Origin: Candidatus Omnitrophota bacterium
Lineage (GTDB): Bacteria > Hinthialibacterota > Hinthialibacteria > Hinthialibacterales > Hinthialibacteraceae
Length of the DNA stretch: 64,000 nucleotides
Reading direction: 5' to 3'
Assembly: GCA_013177805.1 (NCBI GenBank)
Contig: JABLXU010000005.1
Location: 62,001 to 126,000, forward strand
Positions 43,052 through 51,726 of this stretch are shown here, in pieces (within the stretch, counting starts at the first letter, position 1; each line of letters starts with the position of its first letter). The translations under genes were made by a program, and so were the position numbers. The notes beneath the pieces were generated by a model. It was not told the DNA's origin and did no database searches. It was given only the letters and a program-made list of their open reading frames with translations.

Positions 43052-44494
43052 ATGACAAAACGATGGAACGCAATTTGGATGGCGGTTTTGGGTCTCATCT
43101 TGATCCAGTCCACCGCCATTGGAGTCGGAGAAGGCTATTTCAAATTCGACACATTTGCGAACAACATCCAATTCACCGATGACAGCGGGATGGGGATGAA
43201 AGGCCTTTTGGGCCGTCCGTTCTCCACCCCCACCAGCACCGGTGGTGTATCGGGCGTGGCCACCGACATGGCAGTCCACTTCGATGGACGGGGTGCCCTG
43301 GTGGTGGATGATTCCGCCGCGCAGGCGCTGAATATCCTGCAACCTCCCATTACTCTGGAATGCTGGGTCCGGTCCTCGGTGGAGCAGGTCACGGGGCATT
43401 TGGGTTTAATCAGCTATGGCATACCCGGCGGCCAGCCAGGCGGAGGTGGATACAAATTGGGAATTCGGGACGGAAACCTTCTGTTCACTTTGTTTGCCGT
43501 CGTGGATGTAGGAACGAATGTCCCCTTCCCCTTTGACGGCGCTTGGCATCACGTCGCAGCGGTTTACACGCTGGACAGCGGTGGTGTCACGTTTTACCTG
43601 GATGGGGTGGAAGTGGCATACGTGGCGGAGACCCGGAATATGACTGCTCCAGGAGCCAACGAATTGGATATCGGATCGCAATACACCGCGCTGGGCCGCT
43701 TCCAGGGCGATATCGACCGCGTCCGGATTTCCAACGCCGGCCTGACCCCGGACCAGCTCGATAGCGAGGCCGCCACGCCGAAACCGGTGGCCTCCTCTAC
43801 CCTGGCCTATTTTAGTTTTGATGAAGGCGCAATTCCCTACGCGAATCAGGGTGCCGCGGCCGGCCTCTCGGCGATATCCGTGGTGGACTGGATCAAAACC
43901 CATCCGCCCAAGCGCTCGGATGGTGTGCCCACGATTGCCACCGATTCACCATCCGGCCAAACGGGCGACACCTCGCTACAGTTTACCGGGACACAGATGG
44001 CGTTTGTAGAGGATCCCAACGGTGTATTGAATCTAACCGGGGATTGGACCCTTGAAGCCTGGGTCAAGACGGATTTCAACACCGACGAGAACCGGATCAT
44101 GATCTTTTACTATGGCAATCCGGGACACGGCTATTCCATGTCAATCAACATCGAGGCAGGTTACGTGCTGCAGGTAACGACTCTGGGCATCGCCGATCTG
44201 CCCTCGACCCTGGGCGTGATCGATTCGGATGTCTGGACCCATCTGGCCGTGGTCCATCGGGCGGGCGCCACGATTTCGTATTACGTCAATGGGGAAGAAA
44301 AGGAAACGATCGATTACACCCGCAGAACGAACGCGGCCGAAATTCAGACCTTATACATCGGCGCGGAATGGAACGGCGGATTGCCTTTCACGGGATTGAT
44401 CGACCGGATCCGGATCAGCACCTCCGCGTTGGAACCTAGTCAATTCGATTCCAATCCCGCTCCCACCGGATTGGGAGGGTGGGAATTGCATTGA
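43052..44494 (+). CDS. Secreted protein with two LamG domains
   Basis: A 480-residue protein from the ATG at 43052, with AAAGGAGA upstream and signal peptide MTKRWNAIWMAVLGLILIQSTAIG. Two concanavalin-type LamG domains are plain: the first has ITLECWVRSS, WHHVAAVYTLDSGGVTFYLDGVEV, GRFQGDIDRVRISN; the second has WTLEAWVKTD, WTHLAVVHRAGATISYYVNGEEKE, FTGLIDRIRISTS. Such domains bind glycans or proteins; there is no enzyme domain. A strong terminator follows. Its N-terminus resembles that of the protein at 9372, hinting at a shared origin of the exported set. Confidence 0.85.
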   Translation: MTKRWNAIWMAVLGLILIQSTAIGVGEGYFKFDTFANNIQFTDDSGMGMKGLLGRPFSTPTSTGGVSGVATDMAVHFDGRGALVVDDSAAQALNILQPPITLECWVRSSVEQVTGHLGLISYGIPGGQPGGGGYKLGIRDGNLLFTLFAVVDVGTNVPFPFDGAWHHVAAVYTLDSGGVTFYLDGVEVAYVAETRNMTAPGANELDIGSQYTALGRFQGDIDRVRISNAGLTPDQLDSEAATPKPVASSTLAYFSFDEGAIPYANQGAAAGLSAISVVDWIKTHPPKRSDGVPTIATDSPSGQTGDTSLQFTGTQMAFVEDPNGVLNLTGDWTLEAWVKTDFNTDENRIMIFYYGNPGHGYSMSINIEAGYVLQVTTLGIADLPSTLGVIDSDVWTHLAVVHRAGATISYYVNGEEKETIDYTRRTNAAEIQTLYIGAEWNGGLPFTGLIDRIRISTSALEPSQFDSNPAPTGLGGWELH

Positions 44495-44527
44495 CAATTT
44501 CCCGTATACATCAACCATGAAACCAAG

Positions 44528-44558
44528 GGAGGCGCTCAACGCGTCTCCCTCTTTTTTA
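44528..44558 (+). terminator. Rho-independent terminator
   Basis: GGGAGGCGC (44528-44536) pairs with GCGTCTCCC (44542-44550), including one G-T pair, loop TCAAC, followed by TCTTTTTTAT. Confidence 0.85.
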
Positions 44559-44652
44559 TGGATAAATCGGTTGTTATGGATCAATGGATTAGGAGATCAT
44601 TGTGTCAAGAAAACAAGAATATTTTTAGGGAATATTCCCTCCTCGCCCCCCC

Positions 44653-45795
44653 TCAATCCCCCACTTGCTCGAGCACGGCGAAATCGCCGGGATTCCATGC
44701 CTGCAGCACAATGTACAACTTGCCCTGGTACCGGGTAAGCACGGCGTTATGCACATGCTGAAAGCGATCGAGGCCCAGTTCCTCTTTCGGCCGGATGGTC
44801 GAAACGACTTCCCCCCCTTTCAGAAGATACACCGGAGCGCCTTGATCTTTCACGGGGCCTTGCAGGCAGGGAACCAGCGCCAGATCCTCGAGGTAATCGA
44901 TGTCACAAGGATAAGATCCTTCCGGCAAATGGATTGTGCCGCGATGGTGGCCGTATCGGGTGTAACGCTCGATTTCCGCTACCGGCCGGTCGGCCACGTC
45001 CAGCCGCTGGCCGTTCATGCCCACGGTGATCCCATGGCCGGTTTGCAATTGTCCCAGTCCAGTTCCCTTCCCGCCAAAGACCAGATCATGCCACATGGCT
45101 TGAAGCGGCGGCTCGCTGACCCGGGCCGTCAAGACATAGTCCAGATCCGAATATCCAGTGGTGATGTAATAAAGATGATCGAGATACTCCACATCCGTGG
45201 GCGCGAATTTCCCTTGTTGCTTGAAATAATCGTTCACGTTGGTTTCATCGAAATCGGTTTCGGCGGATGGAGCGTCCAGCACCGACAGCAGTTCGCCTTC
45301 GAGCGATGTGGTAAAGACTTTTCCTAGGTCATTGGCGGGAAACACCAGGCGCGGCGATCCATTTTCCGAGTACCAGATGGTGGTATTGTGGAGATTTGTC
45401 CTCTTCAACTCATCCGGTGTGGGAAGCAATTCGGCGGTTTGGCAATCCGGACTCAGGCGGATAATTCCCGCGCCGGGCAGAGCGAAATAGACTTCTCCCT
45501 TTCCCTCCCGGCGGTCGACGGCAAATCCGCCGTGGGCCCGTTCGAGAACCGCCAGCGCCTCCGGCGGCAAGATATCCCGGCGGACCAACAGCCGGAATCG
45601 ATACTCGCCTTGTCCGCTGACCGGATCCGCGGCGGATGCCGGTTCCGCCATGGTCAGGGCCATCTCATGGACTTCTGTTGAGACAGCGGACGCGGACACA
45701 ACACCATGCAAATCATGGGCATCAATTCCAGAGGGTAACGCCAGGACTACCCAAAACCATGCGCGCATGATCCATACAACCCATTTCGATTTCAT
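44653..45795 (-). CDS. Secreted propeller-like protein of unknown function
   Basis: A 380-residue exported protein; signal peptide WVVWIMRAWFWVVLALPSGIDAH, with GGGG 8 bases before the ATG. The mature part has repeated four-strand units, for example GKGEVYFALPGAGIIRLSPDCQTAELLPT, GSPRLVFPANDLGKVFTTSLEGELLSVL, DVEYLDHLYYITTGYSD, DIDYLEDLALVPCLQGP and VHNAVLTRYQGKLYIVLQAWNPGDFAVL, which suggest a six-bladed beta-propeller (NHL or SGL type). Histidines in NLHNTTIWY and FQHVHNAV could bind metal. I recognise no specific family. It stands alone, divergent from the pilin gene. Confidence 0.7.
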   Translation of the reverse strand: MKSKWVVWIMRAWFWVVLALPSGIDAHDLHGVVSASAVSTEVHEMALTMAEPASAADPVSGQGEYRFRLLVRRDILPPEALAVLERAHGGFAVDRREGKGEVYFALPGAGIIRLSPDCQTAELLPTPDELKRTNLHNTTIWYSENGSPRLVFPANDLGKVFTTSLEGELLSVLDAPSAETDFDETNVNDYFKQQGKFAPTDVEYLDHLYYITTGYSDLDYVLTARVSEPPLQAMWHDLVFGGKGTGLGQLQTGHGITVGMNGQRLDVADRPVAEIERYTRYGHHRGTIHLPEGSYPCDIDYLEDLALVPCLQGPVKDQGAPVYLLKGGEVVSTIRPKEELGLDRFQHVHNAVLTRYQGKLYIVLQAWNPGDFAVLEQVGD

Positions 45796-46075
45796 CGGAA
45801 TCCCCTTTTTAATTATGAAACTTGAGACGAACCGGCGGGAAATAACACGGGAATAAAGCTGAGGATGGGATTGCCAGCGTCTAATTGAAGGGATAGTTTA
45901 CTGGGATTATCAATCGAATCAACATCGTATCGAGAGCAAGGCCAAGGAGTCGTGACAAAATTCGATTGACGGCCGGCAATCGAACATGAGAAAATATGGT
46001 TCCGGGATGGCAGACGAGAGGTGGCAGGTTTCCATTTCTAACAAAGAATGCGCAGGAAAACCAAAGGAGTATATG

Positions 46076-46606
46076 ATGCGGAAGGGATTCACGCTGATCG
46101 AGTTGTTGATCGTAGTGGCCATCATTGGAATCCTGGCGGCGATCGCGGTACCCAATTTCCTCAATGCCCAGGTCCGCGCCAAACTGGCCGCGTATCAATC
46201 CAATGCCCGCAACCTGGGGCAAGCGTACGTCATGTACAAAATGGACCGTAATGAATGGCCGCCGCATATCGATGGCGATCCCGCCCAGCACCGGTTCGTC
46301 ACCACGCCGGTTTCGTATCTCTCCACCTCGATTTACGATCCCTTCCAGGTCGGATTGACCAAAGAACAAGAACCCACCGTAGTGAATACACGCAACCAAT
46401 ATCACATGGAGCCCGCCGCCCTGCCACTGAGCTGGTTCGCTTCCACGAAAAACCGGTACCCGCGGTTTTATCAAGAGCTGCAGTTCTGCCAATATACCGT
46501 GCTCTCCTATGGACCCGACCGCAAATGGCAATCCAATGAACTGTACGACGGCACCAATGGAACAGTCAGTCTGGGGGATCTCTTCATGCCGGTGTATGGG
46601 AAATGA
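46076..46606 (+). CDS. Type IV pilin-like (GspG-like) prepilin
   Basis: A 176-residue prepilin. Of two adjacent ATGs I prefer 46076, which places AAAGGAG 6 bases upstream and gives a leader of four residues, MRKG, before the cleavage site (G|FTLIELLIVVAIIGILAAIAVP, Glu at +5). The NFLNAQVRAKLAAYQSNARNLGQAYVMYKMDRNEWPP segment is the long helix of the GspG class, with the tail forming the globular head (YTVLSYGPDRKWQSNELYDG). Processed by a PilD-type peptidase not in this window. It is remote from the pilus cluster at 50.7-55.7 kb and close in sequence to the pilin there, so it may be an alternative major subunit. Confidence 0.9.
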   Translation: MRKGFTLIELLIVVAIIGILAAIAVPNFLNAQVRAKLAAYQSNARNLGQAYVMYKMDRNEWPPHIDGDPAQHRFVTTPVSYLSTSIYDPFQVGLTKEQEPTVVNTRNQYHMEPAALPLSWFASTKNRYPRFYQELQFCQYTVLSYGPDRKWQSNELYDGTNGTVSLGDLFMPVYGK

Positions 46607-46665
46607 AGGGAAGAAGCGATATCGTGCCGCTGGCATAGAATCCTTCGTTAGGGGCAAAATCAGTC

Positions 46666-47805
46666 TTATTTTCTTCCCGGGCGCAACCATACACGAATCA
46701 CCTGTTCTGTAGTCAGTTCGAGATTCTCTCTTGTCGTGGCCATGGCTTCCCTAAGGGTCATAGGCCCCGGGGTGATGGAAAACAGCGCGATCAGGGACTC
46801 GGACAGCAGGGAACGGACATCACCCGCGAGATGCCCCGCCAACGCCACCACCGGGACACCCTGCTTTTCCGCGCGGCGCGCGACGCCGGCCGGGACCTTG
46901 CCGAACCGGGTGGAGGCATCGATTTTACCTTCTCCCGTGAGTGCCAGCGACGCGCCCTGTAAAGACTCGTCGAGTCCGGCGTAATCGGCGATCAAATCGA
47001 ATCCGGACCGGATTTCCGCGCCGCAAAATGCCATCAGACCCGCTCCCAGGCCGCCCGCCGCCCCGCCGCCCGGTTGGTCAACGACACGAATGCCAAGTTC
47101 CTTTTCCCAACATCGCGCGACGTTAGCCAAGCCCATTTCTAATACTCGAATCATTTCCGGAGTGGCTCCTTTCTGGGGACCGTAGACCGGAGCCGCGCCG
47201 TGAGGTCCCAGCAACGGATTGGTGACATCCGACGCCACCCGCATCTTGACCTGCCGCAACCGGGGATGAACCTGGGAGGAATCAATGGAGGCGAGTGAGG
47301 TCATCGCCCCTCCCACGGGCTCGATTTCATTCCCATCCGGGTCAAGCAGGCGGAAGCCCAGCGCGGCTGCCATGCCGAGGCCGGCGTCGGTGGTGGCGCT
47401 GCCGCCGATTCCCACGATCAACGTATGCACGCCCCGGTCCAGCGCGTCACGGATCATCTCCCCGGTACCGTAGGTCGTTGTACGCAGGGGATTTTTCTCG
47501 TGGTCCTGCAGATGCCACAAACCGGAAGCCGCGGCCATTTCGATTACGGCGGTCCGGTCTTCATCAATGAGTCCATACCGGGCCGGAACAGGACGCATAA
47601 GGGGATCCCGCACGGTTATGTCGATAAAGCGGCCTTGGCGGGCGGACACCAAGGCTTCGGTGGTGCCGTCGCCGCCATCGGCCAGAGGAACCTCGAGGAT
47701 TTCCAAATCCGGGGACGCTTTCCTCGCGCCGGAGGCCATGGCTTTGGCCACTTCCGGAGCAGACAAGCATTCCTTGTAGGCATTGGGGGCGATGACCAGA
47801 CGCAT
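46666..47805 (-). CDS. Glycerate kinase
   Basis: A 379-residue cytoplasmic glycerate kinase of the GlxK/GarK type, making 2-phosphoglycerate (or 3-phospho in some members) from D-glycerate and ATP. Signatures: MRLVIAPNAYKECLSAPEVA at the N-terminus, PLADGGDGTTEALV, GIGGSATTDAGLGMAAALGF, QPGGGAAGGLGAGLMAF and LTGEGKIDASTRFGKVPAGVA. Length and all motifs match the family. It would feed products of sugar-acid or glycolate breakdown into glycolysis. It converges on the pilin gene and has no obvious operon partner. Confidence 0.93.
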   Translation of the reverse strand: MRLVIAPNAYKECLSAPEVAKAMASGARKASPDLEILEVPLADGGDGTTEALVSARQGRFIDITVRDPLMRPVPARYGLIDEDRTAVIEMAAASGLWHLQDHEKNPLRTTTYGTGEMIRDALDRGVHTLIVGIGGSATTDAGLGMAAALGFRLLDPDGNEIEPVGGAMTSLASIDSSQVHPRLRQVKMRVASDVTNPLLGPHGAAPVYGPQKGATPEMIRVLEMGLANVARCWEKELGIRVVDQPGGGAAGGLGAGLMAFCGAEIRSGFDLIADYAGLDESLQGASLALTGEGKIDASTRFGKVPAGVARRAEKQGVPVVALAGHLAGDVRSLLSESLIALFSITPGPMTLREAMATTRENLELTTEQVIRVWLRPGRK

Positions 47806-47932
47806 AGGCTTCTTTCCTTATCGGTGAATATGGAATCGATGCTAGTCAATCGCACGCGGAAGGGAAGAGAACAAGATTGCGAAATCCAAGTGCGATAGTG
47901 GACGGAAGAAGGAAAGCTGGTCGATCCAATCC

Positions 47933-49186
47933 TTATGCGTTTGTCAGGCGGGTATTACGGGAAGCAGAAGCTTGCGCCAGTTTCAGGGATTCATCACGAT
48001 AAGGCCGTTCGATACTCTCCAAGGCCACCATCGTCAAAGGATTCACCACTTCTCCGTTTTGCCATATTTCAAAATGCAAATGCGGCCCGGTGGAACGGCC
48101 GCTGTTCCCGGACAGACCGATGGAATCCTCGAAGCCTACCTTGTCACCCGTTTCCACGAAGCGTTCGGAGAGATGGGCATAGAGGGATTGCATGCCCCCG
48201 CCGTGATCGATCTGCACCACTTGGCCATATCCATCCTTCACGCCCGAAAAGGTGACCCGGCCAGGCTGGATGGAGCGGATGGGTGTCCCCGCCTCCACGC
48301 CGATATCGATTCCCCGGTGAAACCGTTCATACCCCAGGATGGGATGTACGCGGTTGCCGAAATTAGAGGTCACCAGGCCCTGCACGGGAGCCTGCGTTTG
48401 GTCATTCATGGCAGGGACCGCCATGGCTTGCTGATCCGGTTCCTTGGAGACCACATCGTCTTTCTTCGCCAAAAAATCTTCTGAATACAAAGGAGTTAAA
48501 TCTAATTGATGGCCCGTGTAAATCCGGTTGGGATTGGGGATGTCATTATATTGGGCCACCACGTTTACCAAACGGTATAGTTCACCGGTGGTGTACGCAA
48601 TCCCCTGCTGTTTGAGCGTGCCGGCCACGATATGCGAAAGCGTGTCGCCCCGCGCAATGGTATAGATTTTTTGCAGAGATGGAGACTGTTCCCGACTTTC
48701 TGAAACCGGCTTTGCTTCCTCGGCCGGAAAAGATAGAAATGTTTCTTCCTTTACCGCTTCCGTCCGCAGCCCCAGATGAGGGATGTCGCCACTGGGTACA
48801 GCGAGGTTGAGCAATTCCGCAAGATTTTGAGGCGAACTGTCAACGGCTTCAGGCATGACGTCCGGCAGATTCTCCTTCTCCGGTTCGGGGAATAGGGCGG
48901 TACCGGACGAATCCGATTCTTCCTGCCCTTGAATCAAGACCGGATTGAATTGGGTGTTGGAGAGAAGCGCGGGTGGTTGCAGCGCCTCGGTGGTAAGCAA
49001 GGGCGTGGGTTTTTCCTGGACAGTTTCTTCTTGAATTTTTTCTTCCAGAATGCGGGAAAACGCGCTGGCATGACCCGCGGATTCCGCTTGAGTCATGAAA
49101 TGCGACTGGAGTGGCGATGGGGGCCGCCGGACCGGTGCTGTGTCCAAGGGATCCACAAAGGGGTCAACCATTTCCTCTACTCTCAT
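47933..49186 (-). CDS. LysM and M23 peptidase protein without a signal peptide
   Basis: A 417-residue protein. A long low-complexity N-terminal half (acidic, Pro- and Gln-rich, about 1-170) precedes a LysM domain (174-232; YTIARGDTLSHIV, PNRIYTGHQLDL) and an M23 zinc peptidase domain (about 270-390). Metal and catalytic residues are present: HRGIDIGV (His290, Asp294), YAHLS (His337) and GPHLHFEIWQNG (His369, His371). These enzymes cut peptidoglycan cross-links. No signal peptide or membrane segment is visible at the N-terminus, and the start is uncertain (ATG at 49186 or 49171), so how it reaches the wall is unclear; flagellar-type or non-classical export is possible. Followed downstream on the same strand by no related gene. 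Confidence 0.88.
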   Translation of the reverse strand: MRVEEMVDPFVDPLDTAPVRRPPSPLQSHFMTQAESAGHASAFSRILEEKIQEETVQEKPTPLLTTEALQPPALLSNTQFNPVLIQGQEESDSSGTALFPEPEKENLPDVMPEAVDSSPQNLAELLNLAVPSGDIPHLGLRTEAVKEETFLSFPAEEAKPVSESREQSPSLQKIYTIARGDTLSHIVAGTLKQQGIAYTTGELYRLVNVVAQYNDIPNPNRIYTGHQLDLTPLYSEDFLAKKDDVVSKEPDQQAMAVPAMNDQTQAPVQGLVTSNFGNRVHPILGYERFHRGIDIGVEAGTPIRSIQPGRVTFSGVKDGYGQVVQIDHGGGMQSLYAHLSERFVETGDKVGFEDSIGLSGNSGRSTGPHLHFEIWQNGEVVNPLTMVALESIERPYRDESLKLAQASASRNTRLTNA

Positions 49187-49255
49187 TCACCAGGGATTCA
49201 TTTCACTCCATCGTTATAGGGAACAATCGTTTTTCCGCTCCATTCAGCATTCATC

Positions 49256-49276
49256 CCCTCTCCTGCCGGGAGAGGG
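49256..49276. repeat. Dispersed CCCTCTCC/GGGAGAGGG hairpin repeat
   Basis: An 8-bp perfect stem, CCCTCTCC (49256-49263) with GGAGAGGG (49269-49276), loop TGCCG. Degenerate relatives lie near 33488, 54489 and 55958. No T-run follows. Confidence 0.5.
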
Positions 49277-49290
49277 CAAGGGGAGGAATT

Positions 49291-50388
49291 TCAAACCGAA
49301 AACCGGAATTCGATCACGTCTCCATCTTGGACAATGTATTCTTTGCCTTCCAGACGGAACTTGCCTGCTTTTTTGATCTCCTCCATCGAACCCAGTTCCC
49401 GAAGATCGTGATAAGCAACCACTTCGGCCCGGATGAAACCCCGCTCGATATCGCTATGAATCTTCCCCGCCGCTTGCTGAGCCGCCATGCCGACGGGGAT
49501 AGTCCAGGCACGGACTTCATCCGGCCCGCAGGTCAAGAAAGAATGGAGATTGAGCACGCGGTAGGATTCACGGATGACCCGTCCGCGGGCGGGGCCATCC
49601 AATCCCGAAGCGGTGAAATAATCGTTCCATTCCTCGGGGGGAAAATCTTGCAAATCGCGTTCCAGTTGCGCGTTCATGGGCACAATGGGGATGTTCCAGC
49701 GCTGCCCGGCTTCCTCCAACTGCCGCAGCCAAGCGGTTTCTTGGGGATTGGTCAAATCGGACAGGTTAGCCACCCCCAGCATTTGCTTGCCCGAAAGCAA
49801 TCCGTAAGGCCGGATGTATTTGTTGACTTCATCCGGCGTGGGAACCGTGGAAATAATGGGCCGGTTGTTTTCGAGCGCCTCATGGAAACGGTGCAGGGAC
49901 TTTTTCTCGATATCCAGTTCTTTCCGCATGGCCGGCTGCTTGCTGTATGATTCGTCGATGCGCTTGAGGCGGTTTTCGACGATGACCAGGTCGGCTAGGA
50001 TCAACTCGGTGAGTATCAGATCCAAATCACGGGCAGGATCGACAGTCCCTTCCGGATGCGGCACCGATTCCGATTGGAACACGCGCGCCACGATCAGCAG
50101 GGCTTCCATGTCGCGCAGATGACCGAGAAAGCGGTTGCTGAAACCCTTCTCCTTTCCCGCGCCCTTGGTCAGTCCGGCCACGTCGGTAAATTCCACGGTG
50201 GCATAGGTGATTTTTTTAGGCTTATAGAGACTGGCGAGAAAATCCACGCGCTCATCTGGGACCCTGGCAATCCCACGATTGGGATCTTTCTCCCCGCCGC
50301 CCAGCGAGGTTTCGGCATGACCATGCGTCAAGGCATTGAAAACGGTGGTTTTCCCCGAAGTTTGCAGGCCGATGATTCCGATTTGCAT
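49291..50388 (-). CDS. ychF: YchF/OLA1-type ribosome-associated ATPase
   Basis: A 365-residue cytoplasmic P-loop protein, the length of YchF, a universally conserved ribosome-binding ATPase. G1 is GLQTSGKTTVFNAL (a variant of GLPNVGKST), G3 is DVAGLTKGAGKEKGF, and ADLVIVENRLKRI and PIVPMNAQLE follow the helical arm. The C-terminal TGS-like domain has FLTCGPDEVRAWTI, AAQQAAGKIHSDIERGFIRAEV and KEYIVQDGDVIEFRFSV. The altered G1 (Gln-Thr-Ser for Pro-Asn-Val) is unusual and suggests a divergent subfamily. It is a single gene upstream of the M23 peptidase gene; no peptidyl-tRNA hydrolase gene is adjacent. Confidence 0.9.
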   Translation of the reverse strand: MQIGIIGLQTSGKTTVFNALTHGHAETSLGGGEKDPNRGIARVPDERVDFLASLYKPKKITYATVEFTDVAGLTKGAGKEKGFSNRFLGHLRDMEALLIVARVFQSESVPHPEGTVDPARDLDLILTELILADLVIVENRLKRIDESYSKQPAMRKELDIEKKSLHRFHEALENNRPIISTVPTPDEVNKYIRPYGLLSGKQMLGVANLSDLTNPQETAWLRQLEEAGQRWNIPIVPMNAQLERDLQDFPPEEWNDYFTASGLDGPARGRVIRESYRVLNLHSFLTCGPDEVRAWTIPVGMAAQQAAGKIHSDIERGFIRAEVVAYHDLRELGSMEEIKKAGKFRLEGKEYIVQDGDVIEFRFSV

Positions 50389-50677
50389 GTTGTTTTCCGT
50401 AATGGTTTGATGATGATTCAGGCAATCACGCGAACACCCTGGTTAACTCTTTACCCGAATGCGGAACTTTCTTAAGCCGAATCCGCCCTACGCGTTCGGA
50501 TGGGAAGGCTAAATTCCTCTGTACTCTGCATTCTAGTAAACAGTGACCTGCCTGGATTGTAATAGCAATGTCAGAGGGAAAAAACGTTCATGCGCCATAT
50601 CATAGGAGGAAAAATATGCCGGAGGGAATACCGGATGGAGAGCAAGTATCCTGGGGAAAAAAGTTGCCAAACTGTTA

Positions 50678-51235
50678 TTACGGCCGCGGACTGGTCTCCA
50701 CCAACGGACGGAGACACCATCGGTTCGCGGAGTCCCGGGCGCAGAGATAGGTTTTGCCGCGGGAGAGAGTGGTATTCCGGTATGGAATTTCGCATAATCC
50801 GGTGACGATTAAGCCCATGGTCTCCCCGTTGTCCAGCAGTTGTGGATCGGCGGGAACCAGCCGGTAGCGGTATGATGCGGTTATCGCGCGGCCGGAATTT
50901 TCTGCGTCCGCCGATTCTTCCAATGGATCGGCATCCACAAAAACCGGAGCGATGCGTTCGGTGAAATCCTTCCCGGTCACGGCCGCGGGATCCTGGGCCT
51001 GGCTGAGCTCCACGAGAGCGCGTTCCACGGCGCTGCGGGCCAGCCAATCGGCCTGCTGAACGATGAATAGGCGTTGCGTGCCCCGCGCCATGAACACTGT
51101 CCGGGAAGCGGTCACCGCCACCAGCAAGGTAATGATTACTCCCAGCACCAAAATGGCTGGGAACGTCACCATCCCGCGTTGGGTACCGGTCCGGAAAGAT
51201 CTGGGACTATGGGGAGAAGCGATTTTCGAATTCAT
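50678..51235 (-). CDS. PilX/GspK-like minor pilus-assembly protein
   Basis: A 185-residue protein from the ATG at 51235, whose ATGA overlaps the upstream stop and which has GAGG 7 bases away; longer upstream frames are out of place. RGMVTFPAILVLGVIITLLVAVTASRTVFMARG is an N-terminal transmembrane helix in the style of PilX or GspK (GMVT at the membrane entry, no Glu at +5). The rest (QQADWLARSAVERALVEL, a typical PilX/GspK helix) leads into a small beta head. Last gene of the seven-gene pilus cluster. Minor pilin of the tip complex is inferred. Confidence 0.75.
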   Translation of the reverse strand: MNSKIASPHSPRSFRTGTQRGMVTFPAILVLGVIITLLVAVTASRTVFMARGTQRLFIVQQADWLARSAVERALVELSQAQDPAAVTGKDFTERIAPVFVDADPLEESADAENSGRAITASYRYRLVPADPQLLDNGETMGLIVTGLCEIPYRNTTLSRGKTYLCARDSANRWCLRPLVETSPRP

Positions 51236-51726
51236 GACGCCGCCTCGATTCCGCTGATGAAAGTGACAAACCGCCGGGTATCGATGTCCAGGGGGACTTG
51301 GCGTGAACGCCGCCGCACTTCCACCCGCACCCGGTTGTCCTGCATGAACGAGATTTCCAAAAACGTGTTTTTCACTGAGCAAATCTTCACCGTCCGGTGA
51401 TTCTCCTCACGGGTGCCGTCTTCGCGCACCAGTTCGTCATTCTCGATACGATACACCACCTTCCGGGGGATTCCTTCTATGGTTTGTTGATCCAGAATCA
51501 TCAACGCCTCTTCGGACCACGAGATGTTTCGCGAACGCTGGATATCCTGCCGGAGTTGATCCACGATCCGCTGGGACCTCATGGTGAAATCGTAATTTCT
51601 GCGCAGGCCGTCCGCCATTTTTTCCATGCCGATCCAGGTTTTCGAGACCACCCCGGTCATGATCATGAGCATGGCGATGACGATCAGCAATTCGACCAAC
51701 GTGAACGCGGCACGGTGTTCTTTCAT
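51232..51726 (-). CDS. GspJ/GspH-like minor prepilin
   Basis: A 164-residue prepilin; the leader MKEHRAA precedes FTLVELLIVIAMLMIMTG, with Glu at +5. The residue before the cleavage site is Ala (or the site is shifted), where Gly is usual. The mature part (QRIVDQLRQDIQRSRNISWSEEALMILDQQ, VVYRIENDELVRE, VRVEVRRRSR) has the GspJ/FimU head pattern: a helix then strands with a VYRIENDELVR hairpin. The ATGA start overlaps the stop of the upstream gene, and its own stop overlaps the next start. Third of the minor-pilin set in the ECF-headed cluster. Confidence 0.82.
   Translation of the reverse strand: MKEHRAAFTLVELLIVIAMLMIMTGVVSKTWIGMEKMADGLRRNYDFTMRSQRIVDQLRQDIQRSRNISWSEEALMILDQQTIEGIPRKVVYRIENDELVREDGTREENHRTVKICSVKNTFLEISFMQDNRVRVEVRRRSRQVPLDIDTRRFVTFISGIEAAS

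Noticed and set aside
50616..50750. 44-codon plus-strand frame after a perfect AGGAGG
   Set aside because: It overlaps the 3' end of the PilX-like gene on the other strand and its translation looks like noise; the ribosome-binding site may be chance. Weakly possible small protein.
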